A program made the translations under genes and the position numbers. The notes under the pieces are model-generated. The model ran no database searches and had not been told where the DNA came from. It saw only the letters and a list, made by a program, of their open reading frames with translations. Positions 9,132-17,962 of a stretch of DNA of 34,171 nt are shown here, in pieces. This DNA is from Actinomycetota bacterium (GTDB lineage: Bacteria > Actinomycetota > Thermoleophilia > Gaiellales > Gaiellaceae): NCBI GenBank assembly GCA_019237315.1, contig JAFAHG010000175.1, forward strand, positions 1 to 34,171, given 5' to 3'. Every line of letters begins with the position of its first letter. Within the stretch, counting starts at the first letter, position 1.

Positions 9132-11672
9132 CTAGTGCGTGAGCGTGGTCACGGCCGACGTGACCGTGAAGGTCGCCGTCGTCGTGGTGGTCGAGGTCGT
9201 GGTCGTCGCCGCCGGCGGGTCGAGCAGGGCCTGCGCTGCGTCGAGGACGTCCGGCGGCACCGACGTCGGGTCGAAGTTCGGGTCGCTCAACATCGCCGCC
9301 ACGTCTGCGGGTGCCAGGCCGAGCCGCGACGTGTCCGCCGTGTTGTCGCCCTCCGCCGCATCCTCCCTCGAGGCGGACGTGGCCGCGACGCTGTTCCACG
9401 AGGCCGAGTTCCACGATGCTGAGTTCCACGACGCCGAGTTCCACGAGGCGCTGTTCCAAGAGACGGAGTTCCAGGAGGCACTGTTCCACGAGGCCGAGTT
9501 CCACGACGCTGAGTTCCACGAGGCGCTGTTCCACGACGCGCCCGACTGCGCGGCGCTGTTCCACGACGCGGCGTTGAAGATGATGCTGCTGCCGGAGCCT
9601 CCGTTCGACGTCGTGAGGTAGTTGTCGAGCCCGAGGTTCGGGTTCGGCGGGTTGTTCACCCTCACCGCCTGGTCGCCCTGGACGATGCCGACCCCGCCCG
9701 CACCGTTCAGCGAGGCGCCGGCCTTCGCGGTGAGCATCAGCGCGCCCTTGACCTGGTCGGGCGTCCACGTCGGATGCTGGGCGAGGACGTTCGCGGCGTC
9801 GCCTGCGACGACCGGCGCCGCGAACGACGTCCCGGAGAGCTGGATGTACGTGCCCTGGGCGAGCGCCGCGAGCGTCTTCGGATCGGGGTTCTGTCCGCCG
9901 AGCGAGGCAAGCGCCGTGCCCGCGATGATGCTGTCGGGGCGCTCGGTCAGGAGGGTCGAGCCGGCCGGCTGCGGAGCGACCATGTAGCGGCCGGGTGCCG
10001 AGATCTCGGGCTTGAAGAATCCGTCCGGCGTGTACCCGTAGGCCGACCAGGGGGCCATGAAGGCCTTCTTGGGATCGGTCGAGTGATCGGTGTCGGCCGC
10101 GCCGACGGTGATGACGAACGGGTCGTCGCCCGGGCTGTAGATGACGCCGCTCGGCGAGCCGTCGGTGTTGCCGTAGTTGCCGGCCGCCACGACGACGGTG
10201 ATTCCGTGGAACCACAACTGCTCCACCGCGCGGTCGAGCGGGTCGATGTAGAAGGGCGCGGTGATGTCGCTGTGCAGCGAGAAGTTCGCGACCTTGATGT
10301 TGTAGGTCGACGCGTTGTTCAGGATCCACTGGCAGGCGTTGATGATGTCGCTCGTCAGGCCCATGCCGTCCGCGCCCATCACCTTCACGCTGACGAGGTT
10401 CGCGGCCGGGTTCGAGCCCGTAATGCCGGCGAGGCCGTCGGCTGCGATGCCGGCGACGAAGGTGCCGTGGCCGTTGTCGTCCTGCGTGCCCTGGCCGTCG
10501 GCGAGCGTGCTGAGGTCGACGGAAGCGACGACGCGTCCGCCGAAGTCGGGGAGCGACGAGGCGATGCCCGAGTCGACGATGGCGATCGACGGAACGTTCT
10601 TGACGAAGTTCGGGTCCTTGTCGGGACCCCAGTTCTGGGCGCTGTGCGACTCGTACGGCCAGAGCTGCGTCGAGGTGTAGTTCACCGGCGCGGTCGCGGC
10701 GGACTGGGTCGGAGCATTCGGCGTGATCGCGAGCAGCCCAGCCGGATGCGCGGCCAGGTTCACGATCTCGTCGCCCGTCAAGGTCGCGGCGACGCCGCTG
10801 ATCGACGAGAACTCAGCAGTGATCTGCTGCTGCAGGATCTGGTCGCTGAGTTGGCGGACGCCGGCGTGGGCGCTGCTGTCGGCCGCCTGCGCCTGCGTGA
10901 TGGCGGCCTGCGCGGCGGCGACGGCCTGCTGCGCCTGCGCGACGACCTGCGCCTTCTGCTGTGCGTGCGCCTGAGCCTGGGCGGCGTCCTGCTGGGCTTG
11001 GGTCGCCTTCTGTGCGAGGTCCTTCGCGGCGTTTGCGGCCTGGTTGGCGGCGTCGCTCGCCTTTTGCGCGGCGTTCTTGTCGGTGCCGGCGCCGGCGATC
11101 TTCGCCGCAGTTGCAAGTTGCGCCGCGGTGGCCTGTGCGGCAGCCGCCGCCTTTGCAGCCTGTGACGCAGCTTGTGCCTTCGTGGCCACCACTGCCTGGG
11201 GCTGAGCCAGGTCGCTCTGTGCCTGCGTCAGCTTCTGCTTGACCTGTGCGAGCTGCTGAAGTGCCTGCTGCACGTTCTGGTCGGCCTGGGTGGCAGCGTC
11301 CGCGAGCTGGTGGTTGGCCTGCGCGGCGAACTGCGCCACCTGCTGCGCGACATGATCGGCATCGCTGCTGCCGTCGCCCTGGACGATCACGTTGAACATG
11401 GCGTGGGGGCTCGTCTGCGCCTGCACGAGGAGCTGGCTCGAGATGTAGAGACTGCTCGAGCCGGAGCCGTTTGCGTCCTTCACGGCGGTCGTCCGTCCGA
11501 TGGCGCTCCACGGCAGAAGCATGGCGGCGATGGTCGCGCCCGTGAGCACGACGAGGGAACGTCCGCCCTTGCCCCACAGAACGCTCCCGCGCGCACCGTC
11601 GCCGCGCCTTCCCCCCGTCCCCCAGAGGGCGCTCGCCCTCGTGCCGTGCGCCGAACCCTCGCTCCTCGACAT
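9132..11672 (-). CDS. S8 (subtilisin-like) serine protease with signal segment, propeptide and C-terminal ASWNS repeats
   Basis: Catalytic motifs IAIVDSGIA (D), DNGHGTFVAGI (H), LSGTSFAAPVVAG (S); start ATG 11672 (MSRSEGSAHG...) with GAGGGG upstream. Confidence 0.92.
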   Translation of the reverse strand: MSRSEGSAHGTRASALWGTGGRRGDGARGSVLWGKGGRSLVVLTGATIAAMLLPWSAIGRTTAVKDANGSGSSSLYISSQLLVQAQTSPHAMFNVIVQGDGSSDADHVAQQVAQFAAQANHQLADAATQADQNVQQALQQLAQVKQKLTQAQSDLAQPQAVVATKAQAASQAAKAAAAAQATAAQLATAAKIAGAGTDKNAAQKASDAANQAANAAKDLAQKATQAQQDAAQAQAHAQQKAQVVAQAQQAVAAAQAAITQAQAADSSAHAGVRQLSDQILQQQITAEFSSISGVAATLTGDEIVNLAAHPAGLLAITPNAPTQSAATAPVNYTSTQLWPYESHSAQNWGPDKDPNFVKNVPSIAIVDSGIASSLPDFGGRVVASVDLSTLADGQGTQDDNGHGTFVAGIAADGLAGITGSNPAANLVSVKVMGADGMGLTSDIINACQWILNNASTYNIKVANFSLHSDITAPFYIDPLDRAVEQLWFHGITVVVAAGNYGNTDGSPSGVIYSPGDDPFVITVGAADTDHSTDPKKAFMAPWSAYGYTPDGFFKPEISAPGRYMVAPQPAGSTLLTERPDSIIAGTALASLGGQNPDPKTLAALAQGTYIQLSGTSFAAPVVAGDAANVLAQHPTWTPDQVKGALMLTAKAGASLNGAGGVGIVQGDQAVRVNNPPNPNLGLDNYLTTSNGGSGSSIIFNAASWNSAAQSGASWNSASWNSASWNSASWNSASWNSVSWNSASWNSASWNSASWNSASWNSVAATSASREDAAEGDNTADTSRLGLAPADVAAMLSDPNFDPTSVPPDVLDAAQALLDPPAATTTTSTTTTTATFTVTSAVTTLTH
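9393..9572 (-). repeat. 15-bp coding repeat array encoding 11 (A/V)SWNS pentapeptides
   Basis: Plus strand repeats gttccacga(g/c)gc(c/g).. every 15 bp; translates as ASWNSASWNS... on minus strand. Confidence 0.95.
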
Positions 11673-11760
11673 GCCCCTCGTATCCCCCTTCCGCGCTACC
11701 CCGCGCGGTTCCGCAGTTGCCGCTGAAAAAGCCCGCGGAACGTAGGACAGGCCCCGGGGC

Positions 11761-11783
11761 AACGCTTCCCCTTTTCGGGGGAG
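11761..11783 (-). promoter_or_regulatory. Palindrome/promoter element CTCCCCC-N5-GGGGAAGCGTT upstream of the S8 protease
   Basis: See 8976-8998. Confidence 0.5.
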
Positions 11784-11853
11784 GTCACATGGCCTACCCC
11801 GAAGTTCCCCCGTCCGAGTGACTCGAAAGAGGGAGCAAAGCTACCCTCATCTG

Positions 11854-13215
11854 ATGCGTCTCCCGCTCGCGGTGGAAGTCGCCGGTGCGCGTGCGGCGGG
11901 AGCGCTGTCGCGTCTCGTCGGTGCCGGAGGCGGCACGACGGTGCCGGGCAAGCTCCTCTGGAAGGTCGATCCGGATGCGATCGACCGGCTCGCGGCCCGT
12001 CTGCCGCAAGGCGCCGTCCTCGTCTCGGCAACGAACGGGAAGACGACGACCGCCGCGATGGTGGCGGAGATCATCGGGGGGCGCGTGCGGCTCGCGCACA
12101 ACGCCGCCGGCGCCAACCTCGTGTCGGGCATCGCATCGACGCTCCTTGCCTCGCGCGATGCCGAGCTCGGCCTGTTCGAGGTCGACGAGGCAGCATTGCC
12201 GGAGGTCGCCGAGCGGGTGCGCCCTCGGGCGCTCTGCCTCGGGAACCTCTTTCGCGACCAGCTCGATCGCTACGGCGAGCTCGAGCTGATCGCCGAGCGC
12301 TGGCGACGCACCGTCTCGGCGCTCCCGGGGGCGCGGCTTGCCGTGAACGGGGACGACCCGCTGGTCGGCGACCTGGGCGAGGGACGTGCCCTCGCGTTCG
12401 GTGTCGACGACCCGCGCGTCGCGCGCTCCGGGCTGCAGCACGCCGCCGACTCCATCCACTGCGTCCGCTGCGGCACGCCGTACGACTACGCGGCGGCGTA
12501 CGTCGGGCACCTCGGCGACTACGCGTGCCCGACGTGCGGCCATTCGCGCCCGTCCCTCGCCCTCGCTGCTCGCGACGTCGAGTTGCACGGTCTCGACGGC
12601 GTCGCGTTCACGCTCGCGACCGACTCCGAGTCCGCCCGGGTGCGTCTCGCCGTCCCCGGCCTCTACAACGTCTACAACGCACTCGCTGCGACGGCGCTCG
12701 CGCTCGTGCTCGACGTGCCGCTCTCGGATGCGGCGAGCGGGCTCGAACGCTTCTCCGCCGCCTTTGGCCGCTTCGAGCGCATCCCGGTCGGCGACCGGCG
12801 CCTGCTTCTCCTCCTGATCAAGAACCCCGCAGGGGCGAACGAGGCGATCCGCACGCTGCTCGAGGGCGAGCGCTTCGGTACGGCCGTGGTCGCGCTCAAC
12901 GACGAGATCGCGGACGGGCGCGACGTCTCCTGGATCTGGGACGTCGACTTCGAGCCCTTCGCGGCGCGGCTCGACCGGCTCGTGGCGACGGGCTCGCGAG
13001 CGGCCGAGCTCGCGCTCCGCTTCCGCTACGGCGGGCTTCCCGAGGAGCGGATCGAGGTCGTGCCCGAGCTCGCCCAGGCGCTCGACCGCGGCCTCCAGTT
13101 GACACCGGCCGGCGGCGAGCTCGTCGTCCTCCCGACCTACACCGCGATGCTCGCCCTGCGCCGTATCGTCGCGCGGCGCGGGCACACGACGAACTACTGG
13201 GAGCGTGCGGCTTGA
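11854..13215 (+). CDS. murT: Lipid II isoglutaminyl synthase subunit MurT (Mur ligase with Zn-ribbon-like Cys)
   Basis: ATNGKTTTAAMVAEI P-loop, NLFRDQLDRYGE, CVRCGTPYDY..YACPTCGHSRP; followed by gatD; TACCCT-N6-ATG. Confidence 0.92.
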   Translation: MRLPLAVEVAGARAAGALSRLVGAGGGTTVPGKLLWKVDPDAIDRLAARLPQGAVLVSATNGKTTTAAMVAEIIGGRVRLAHNAAGANLVSGIASTLLASRDAELGLFEVDEAALPEVAERVRPRALCLGNLFRDQLDRYGELELIAERWRRTVSALPGARLAVNGDDPLVGDLGEGRALAFGVDDPRVARSGLQHAADSIHCVRCGTPYDYAAAYVGHLGDYACPTCGHSRPSLALAARDVELHGLDGVAFTLATDSESARVRLAVPGLYNVYNALAATALALVLDVPLSDAASGLERFSAAFGRFERIPVGDRRLLLLLIKNPAGANEAIRTLLEGERFGTAVVALNDEIADGRDVSWIWDVDFEPFAARLDRLVATGSRAAELALRFRYGGLPEERIEVVPELAQALDRGLQLTPAGGELVVLPTYTAMLALRRIVARRGHTTNYWERAA

Positions 13216-13952
13216 AGATCGTGGTCGGGCATCTCTATCCGGACTACCTGAACATCTACGCGGATCGCGGCAACATCGCCGTCCTCTCGGCGCGCGCGCA
13301 GGCACGGGGGCACGAGCTCGAGGTGCGGCCGATCTCGCTCGGCGACGCGGTACCGACGGGCATCGACCTCTTCTATGTGGGCGGCGGACAGGACCGCGAG
13401 CAGGCCCTCGTCGCGGTCGACCTCGCGACGAAGGCGGACGCGCTGCGCGAGGCTGTCGAGAGCGGGTCGGCGTTCCTCGCCGTGTGCGGCGGCTACCAGC
13501 TCCTCGGACGCTTCTACCGCGACCGTCTCGGCAGTGAGCTCCCGGGGATCGGGCTGCTGCCTCTCTCGACCGTGGCGGGCGAGCGGCGGATGATCGGCGA
13601 CGTGCTGCTCGCGTGCGACTGGGCCGGTGGCCGGACCCTCGCAGGCTTCGAGAACCACGCGGGGCGCACCCACCTCGACGAGGGTGCGGAGCCGCTCGGC
13701 CGCGTGCTCGCCGGATTCGGCAACGACGGCGCGTCGGGGTTCGAAGGCTGCCGCGCCGGGCGTGTGTACGGCACGTACCTGCACGGCCCGCTGCTGCCGC
13801 GGAACGGCTGGTTCGCCGATCGGGTCCTGGCCGACGCACTCGCGCACGTGACGGGTGAGGAGCAGGAGCTCGCCCCGCTCGAGGACGAGCTCGAGTCAGC
13901 GGCTCACGCCGTCTCTGCGGAACGTGCGCGCAGACGCGGCGGGCGCTTCTGA
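13212..13952 (+). CDS. gatD: Lipid II isoglutaminyl synthase glutaminase subunit GatD
   Basis: LYPDYLNIYADRGNI, VGGGQDREQ, FLAVCGGYQLLG, GFENHAGRT; TTG start overlapping murT stop (TTGA). Confidence 0.92.
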   Translation: MKIVVGHLYPDYLNIYADRGNIAVLSARAQARGHELEVRPISLGDAVPTGIDLFYVGGGQDREQALVAVDLATKADALREAVESGSAFLAVCGGYQLLGRFYRDRLGSELPGIGLLPLSTVAGERRMIGDVLLACDWAGGRTLAGFENHAGRTHLDEGAEPLGRVLAGFGNDGASGFEGCRAGRVYGTYLHGPLLPRNGWFADRVLADALAHVTGEEQELAPLEDELESAAHAVSAERARRRGGRF

Positions 13953-14710
13953 GTCGCCGCAGCGAGCAGTGCCGCCTGCGCGACGACGATCACCACGACG
14001 CCGAGCGCGAACGCCGGCCCGGTCGCCAGCGAGCCGAGCCCCACGCTCACGGCGAAGCAGAACGAGGAGTACGCGACCATGCCCGACGCGACGCCGCGGA
14101 GGACGCCTCGCGCCTCGGCGGCGCCGAGCTGGGAGTGCGTGAACGCGACGAGGATCGGCGAGGTGATTGGGAACGCCGACACGATGCCGCTCAGCTGCGG
14201 GCCGAGCGTCTTCGCGGCGCCGGTGATGAGGACGATCGGGAGGATCGTGCAGCCCACGCGCACGGCGAGATCCCAGCGGGGGCGCGTGTCCGGCCGGGTT
14301 GGCGGGGACGTGCGCACACGCGGCAGCAACACGAGCGTGAACGCGATCCCGACACCGGCGACGGCGAACGCGGTGGCCGGGCCGACGTGCACGGGCCGCA
14401 GGACCGCTGCAACGGGCGCGAAGGTCGCCCACGCTCCGGCGAGCGCAACCCGCCAGCCGAAGCGACGGCTGAGCGCGGTATAGGCGAGCACGAACGCAAG
14501 GGGACCGACGACCCCCAGGAGCGCTCCCGTCGCCGCCTCGCGTGCGAACCGACGTCCGTGGTCGAGCGCGAGCACGAGCAGGATCGAGCCGGTGATGGCG
14601 GGGAACGTCGCGAGGACGCCGCCGACCCGCGAACCGAACCGGCGGGCAGCGACGGACGACGCGACGACGAGCGCCGGCCCGAACGTCAGCTTGAGAACGA
14701 GAACCGCCAC
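13904..14710 (-). CDS. Polytopic integral membrane protein
   Basis: 268-aa ORF with multiple hydrophobic segments; GTG start with TACCCT 6 nt upstream; 3' end overlaps gatD convergently. Confidence 0.75.
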   Translation of the reverse strand: MAVLVLKLTFGPALVVASSVAARRFGSRVGGVLATFPAITGSILLVLALDHGRRFAREAATGALLGVVGPLAFVLAYTALSRRFGWRVALAGAWATFAPVAAVLRPVHVGPATAFAVAGVGIAFTLVLLPRVRTSPPTRPDTRPRWDLAVRVGCTILPIVLITGAAKTLGPQLSGIVSAFPITSPILVAFTHSQLGAAEARGVLRGVASGMVAYSSFCFAVSVGLGSLATGPAFALGVVVIVVAQAALLAAATQKRPPRLRARSAETA

Positions 14711-14732
14711 CCGTCGAGGGTAGCTGGCGGGC

Positions 14733-15185
14733 TCACCGTGCCCAGAGCGATCCGAGGTACACGGCTGGGTCGCCGGGCTGCCATCGCTGCAGGAACCGCT
14801 TGATCGGCGGGTGGACGACGATGTCGTCCAGGTCGTCGAGAGCGAAGAGCCGGGTCCCGCGGACGACCGCGTCGTGCGGTTCGACGTCCTCGAGCGAGCG
14901 GTGCGAGAGGTCGGTGGCGAAGATCACGTGGACCACGTGCCGGTCCTGCGGCGTCCACTGCGGCGGCATCGACTCGGCGATCGCGATCGGTCCTTCGAAC
15001 ACGAGCTCGCCCGCGAGCCCGATCTCCTCCTCGAGCTCGCGCCGCAGTCCTGCGAGAAGCGACTCGCCCGCCTCCGCCCCGCCGCCCGGCAGGAGCCAGT
15101 ACTCCTTGCCGGGCTTCTCCTGGCGGCACAGGAGGATCCGGCCGTGCCAGCGAAGGAGCGCCGCGACGCGGAGGCGCGGCCCCAT
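14733..15185 (-). CDS. NUDIX hydrolase
   Basis: Nudix box GGGAEAGESLLAGLRRELEEEIGL. Confidence 0.92.
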   Translation of the reverse strand: MGPRLRVAALLRWHGRILLCRQEKPGKEYWLLPGGGAEAGESLLAGLRRELEEEIGLAGELVFEGPIAIAESMPPQWTPQDRHVVHVIFATDLSHRSLEDVEPHDAVVRGTRLFALDDLDDIVVHPPIKRFLQRWQPGDPAVYLGSLWAR

Positions 15186-15577
15186 CAGCGCCGCGACGAC
15201 CCGAAGCCGCGCACGCCCCGCTCGGAGTCGGGCAGCTCGTCGACTTCCACGAGCTCGAGCTCCGGAATCGGCACGACGACGAGCTGGGCGATCCGCATGC
15301 CCGGCTCGACCACGAACGACTCGTTCCGGTCGGTGTTCAGAAGGATCACGCGCAGCTCGCCGCGATAGCCGGAGTCCACCAGTCCGGGCGTGTTGACGAT
15401 GGTGATGCCGTGCTCGCGCGCGAGGCCGGACCGCGGTTGCACGAAGCCGGCATGGCCGTCGGGGATCGCGACGGCGAGGCCGGTGCCGACGAAGGCACGC
15501 TGCCCCGGCCCGAGCTCGACGCGCTCGCATGCGGCGAGATCGAGCCCGGCGTCCCCGGCGTACGCGCGGGTCGGCAC
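15185..15577 (-). CDS. dut: dUTP diphosphatase (start possibly upstream at 15607)
   Basis: AYAGDAGLDLAA, PRSGLAREHGI, NTPGLVDSGYRGEL, RIAQLVVVP, RGVRGFGSS. Confidence 0.93.
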   Translation of the reverse strand: MPTRAYAGDAGLDLAACERVELGPGQRAFVGTGLAVAIPDGHAGFVQPRSGLAREHGITIVNTPGLVDSGYRGELRVILLNTDRNESFVVEPGMRIAQLVVVPIPELELVEVDELPDSERGVRGFGSSRR

Positions 15578-15615
15578 GACGGCGTGCGGATGCAGACGCC
15601 TGATCAGCAGCTCCG

Positions 15616-16899
15616 TCAGGCGGTCTCCCGGCGCTCTGCGTCGGCGACGAGGTACGGCGCGAAGCGCGCGAGATCGCGGCGCGGCACGCGGACGAGCACG
15701 AAGACGCCGTTCGGGCGGTCTTCCCGCTCCTCGACCGGCGCGCCCAGCGCATAGAGCTCCGAGAGCCGCGCTCCGTCCTCGTACGGGATGAGGAGGCGCA
15801 CGCGTTCGAAGCGTCCGCCGAAGCGCTCGGCCACGAGCGCCCTCAGCTCGTCGAGCCCCTCACCCGTGCGCGCGGAGACCTGCGGCGCGTCCTGGAACCG
15901 GTTCGTCAGCCGACGGCGCGTGACCTCGTCGACGCGGTCGACCTTGTTCAGCACGAGCTGAACGGGCAGCTCCCCCGCGCCGATCTCGTGCAGGACGTCG
16001 GAGACCGCGCGGACCATCTCGTCGAGACGCTCCTCGGCGACGGACGCATCGGCGACGTGCAACACGAGATCCGCGACGAGCGTCTCTTCAAGCGTGGACG
16101 CGAATCCCTCGACGAGCTGATGCGGCAGCCGCCTGATGAACCCGACGGTGTCGGTGACGAGGTAGCGACGGCCTTCGAACTCGAAGCCGCGCGTTGTCGG
16201 GTCGAGCGTCTCGAACAGGCGGTTCTCGACGGAGACGTCCGCGCCGGTAAGTGCGTTGAGCAGCGTCGACTTGCCGACGTTCGTGTAGCCGGCGAGCGCG
16301 ACGGTCGGCGTCTCGGCGCGGCGACGCGCCTTGCGGCGCGTCGAGCGCTGCCGCTCGACCGTGCGCAGACGTTCCTTCAGGACCGAGATGCGCCTGCGCG
16401 CGATGCGGCGGTCGGTCTCGAGCTGCGACTCGCCCGGGCCGCGCGTGCCGACGCCGCCGCCGAGCCGTTCGAGGTGCTGCCACATGCCGCGCATGCGCGG
16501 GAGGTTGTATTCGAGCTGCGCCAGCTCGACCTGCAGCTTTCCCTCGGCGGTCTGCGCGTGCTGGGCGAAGATGTCGAGGATCAGCTGCGTCCGGTCGACG
16601 ACGCGCGCGCCGAGCGCGTCCTCGAGGAAGCGCTGCTGCACCGGATCGAGCTCGTCGTCGACGAGGAGGCTCTCGGCACCCGACGCCGCGAAGAGCTCCT
16701 TCACCTCCTCGAGCTTGCCCTTCCCCACATACGTGCGCTGCGCCGGCCGCGGGCGGTGCTGGACCGCACGCCCGACCGGCTCGACCCCCGCGGTGCGGGC
16801 GAGCTCCTCGACCTCGGCGAGCTCCTCGTCGGCGTCCGCTCCCTGCGCCAGCACGGCGAGGACGAAGCCCCGCTCGGGCTCGGCGGAACCTGGAATCAT
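15616..16899 (-). CDS. hflX: GTPase HflX
   Basis: YVGKGKLEE, LERLGGGVGTRGPGESQLETDRR, ALAGYTNVGKSTLLNAL, DTVGFIRRLPHQLVE. Confidence 0.95.
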   Translation of the reverse strand: MIPGSAEPERGFVLAVLAQGADADEELAEVEELARTAGVEPVGRAVQHRPRPAQRTYVGKGKLEEVKELFAASGAESLLVDDELDPVQQRFLEDALGARVVDRTQLILDIFAQHAQTAEGKLQVELAQLEYNLPRMRGMWQHLERLGGGVGTRGPGESQLETDRRIARRRISVLKERLRTVERQRSTRRKARRRAETPTVALAGYTNVGKSTLLNALTGADVSVENRLFETLDPTTRGFEFEGRRYLVTDTVGFIRRLPHQLVEGFASTLEETLVADLVLHVADASVAEERLDEMVRAVSDVLHEIGAGELPVQLVLNKVDRVDEVTRRRLTNRFQDAPQVSARTGEGLDELRALVAERFGGRFERVRLLIPYEDGARLSELYALGAPVEEREDRPNGVFVLVRVPRRDLARFAPYLVADAERRETA

Positions 16900-16912
16900 C
16901 GAGGTGATTATG
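16891..16912. promoter_or_regulatory. Interlocked divergent leaderless promoter pair for dapE (+) and hflX (-)
   Basis: TGGAAT-N7-GTG on plus; CATAAT-N7-ATG on minus; arms AATCA/TGATT. Confidence 0.5.
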
Positions 16913-17962
16913 CCGCCTGGCGCGCCTGCTTCAGCCCTCGCCCAGAGGACGCTCGAGCTCGTCGACCTGCCGTCGGAGTCGCGGGACGAGGGCCTCGTCT
17001 ACGACTACGTCCGCGGGGCCGTCCACCTCCCGCTCGTCCACGACGACGGCGAGTCGCTTCTGTACGCGAAACGCGCCGGGAACCCACTCGTGCTGCTGGC
17101 GGGGCACCTCGACACGGTGCCGCCGCAGGGGAACATCCCCGGGCGGATCGAGGGCGGCGCCGTCCATGGCCTCGGCGCGACCGACATGAAGGGCGGCCTC
17201 GCGGTGATGGTCGAGCTCGCGCGCTGGGCGGCGCACGCCGACCTCGCGTACGACCTGGGGTTGCTCTTCTTCCCGCGCGAGGAGGTCGGACCGGACGAGA
17301 ACCCGTTGCCCGCGCTCTTCGAGGCGACCCCGGTCGTCGACGAGGCGGCGCTCGTCGTGTGCCTCGAGCCGACCGACAACACGCTGCAGCTCGGCTGCCT
17401 CGGCAACCTCGTCGCGCGCGCGGTCTTCGAGGGCCGGTCCGCGCACTCGGCGCGGCCGTGGCTCGGCGTCAACGCGATCAAGCTGGCCCTCGAAGGCCTC
17501 CGACCCGTGCTCGACTCCGAGGCGGTCGACGTCGACGTGCAGGGCCTCGTCTTCCGCGAGGTGATCAGTGTCACGCAGATCCACGGTGGCATCGCGACGA
17601 ACGTCATCCCGGCGCGCTGCGAGGCGACGCTGAACTTCCGGTATGCGCCGACACGGTCGATGGCCGACGCCGAGGCGCGCGTGCGCGAGCTCGTCGGCGC
17701 GGACATCGAGATCCTCCAGCACTCGCCGGCCGCGCACGTCGCGCTCGACTCACCCCTCGTCACCCAGCTGCGCGAGATCGGCGGATTCGAGGTGCAGCCC
17801 AAGCAGGCGTGGACGAACGTCGCGGACTTCGCCGCGCGCGGGCTCGACGCCGTGAACCTCGGGCCGGGCGCGACGCGCTACGCCCACACGGCCGACGAGC
17901 AGGTGGAGATCGCCGCGCTCGTGAAGACGTACGATGCGTTGCAGCGCTTCCTCGCGGCGTGA
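16904..17962 (+). CDS. dapE: Succinyl-diaminopimelate desuccinylase (start GTG 16904 or ATG 16910)
   Basis: M20 peptidase motifs LLAGHLDTVP, GLGATDMKGGLAVM, FFPREEVG; followed by dapC and dapD. Confidence 0.9.
   Translation: MIMPPGAPASALAQRTLELVDLPSESRDEGLVYDYVRGAVHLPLVHDDGESLLYAKRAGNPLVLLAGHLDTVPPQGNIPGRIEGGAVHGLGATDMKGGLAVMVELARWAAHADLAYDLGLLFFPREEVGPDENPLPALFEATPVVDEAALVVCLEPTDNTLQLGCLGNLVARAVFEGRSAHSARPWLGVNAIKLALEGLRPVLDSEAVDVDVQGLVFREVISVTQIHGGIATNVIPARCEATLNFRYAPTRSMADAEARVRELVGADIEILQHSPAAHVALDSPLVTQLREIGGFEVQPKQAWTNVADFAARGLDAVNLGPGATRYAHTADEQVEIAALVKTYDALQRFLAA

Noticed and set aside
9393-9572. Short-period repeat resembling a CRISPR or satellite array
   Set aside because: Period is 15 bp, in frame, no spacers, and it translates to a clean ASWNS peptide repeat.
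15988-17958. Very long plus-strand ORF (15988..19092) suggesting a giant fusion protein
   Set aside because: The first ~650 residues are an arginine-rich antisense/out-of-frame artefact of GC-rich hflX and dapE; only the dapC part from 17959 is real.
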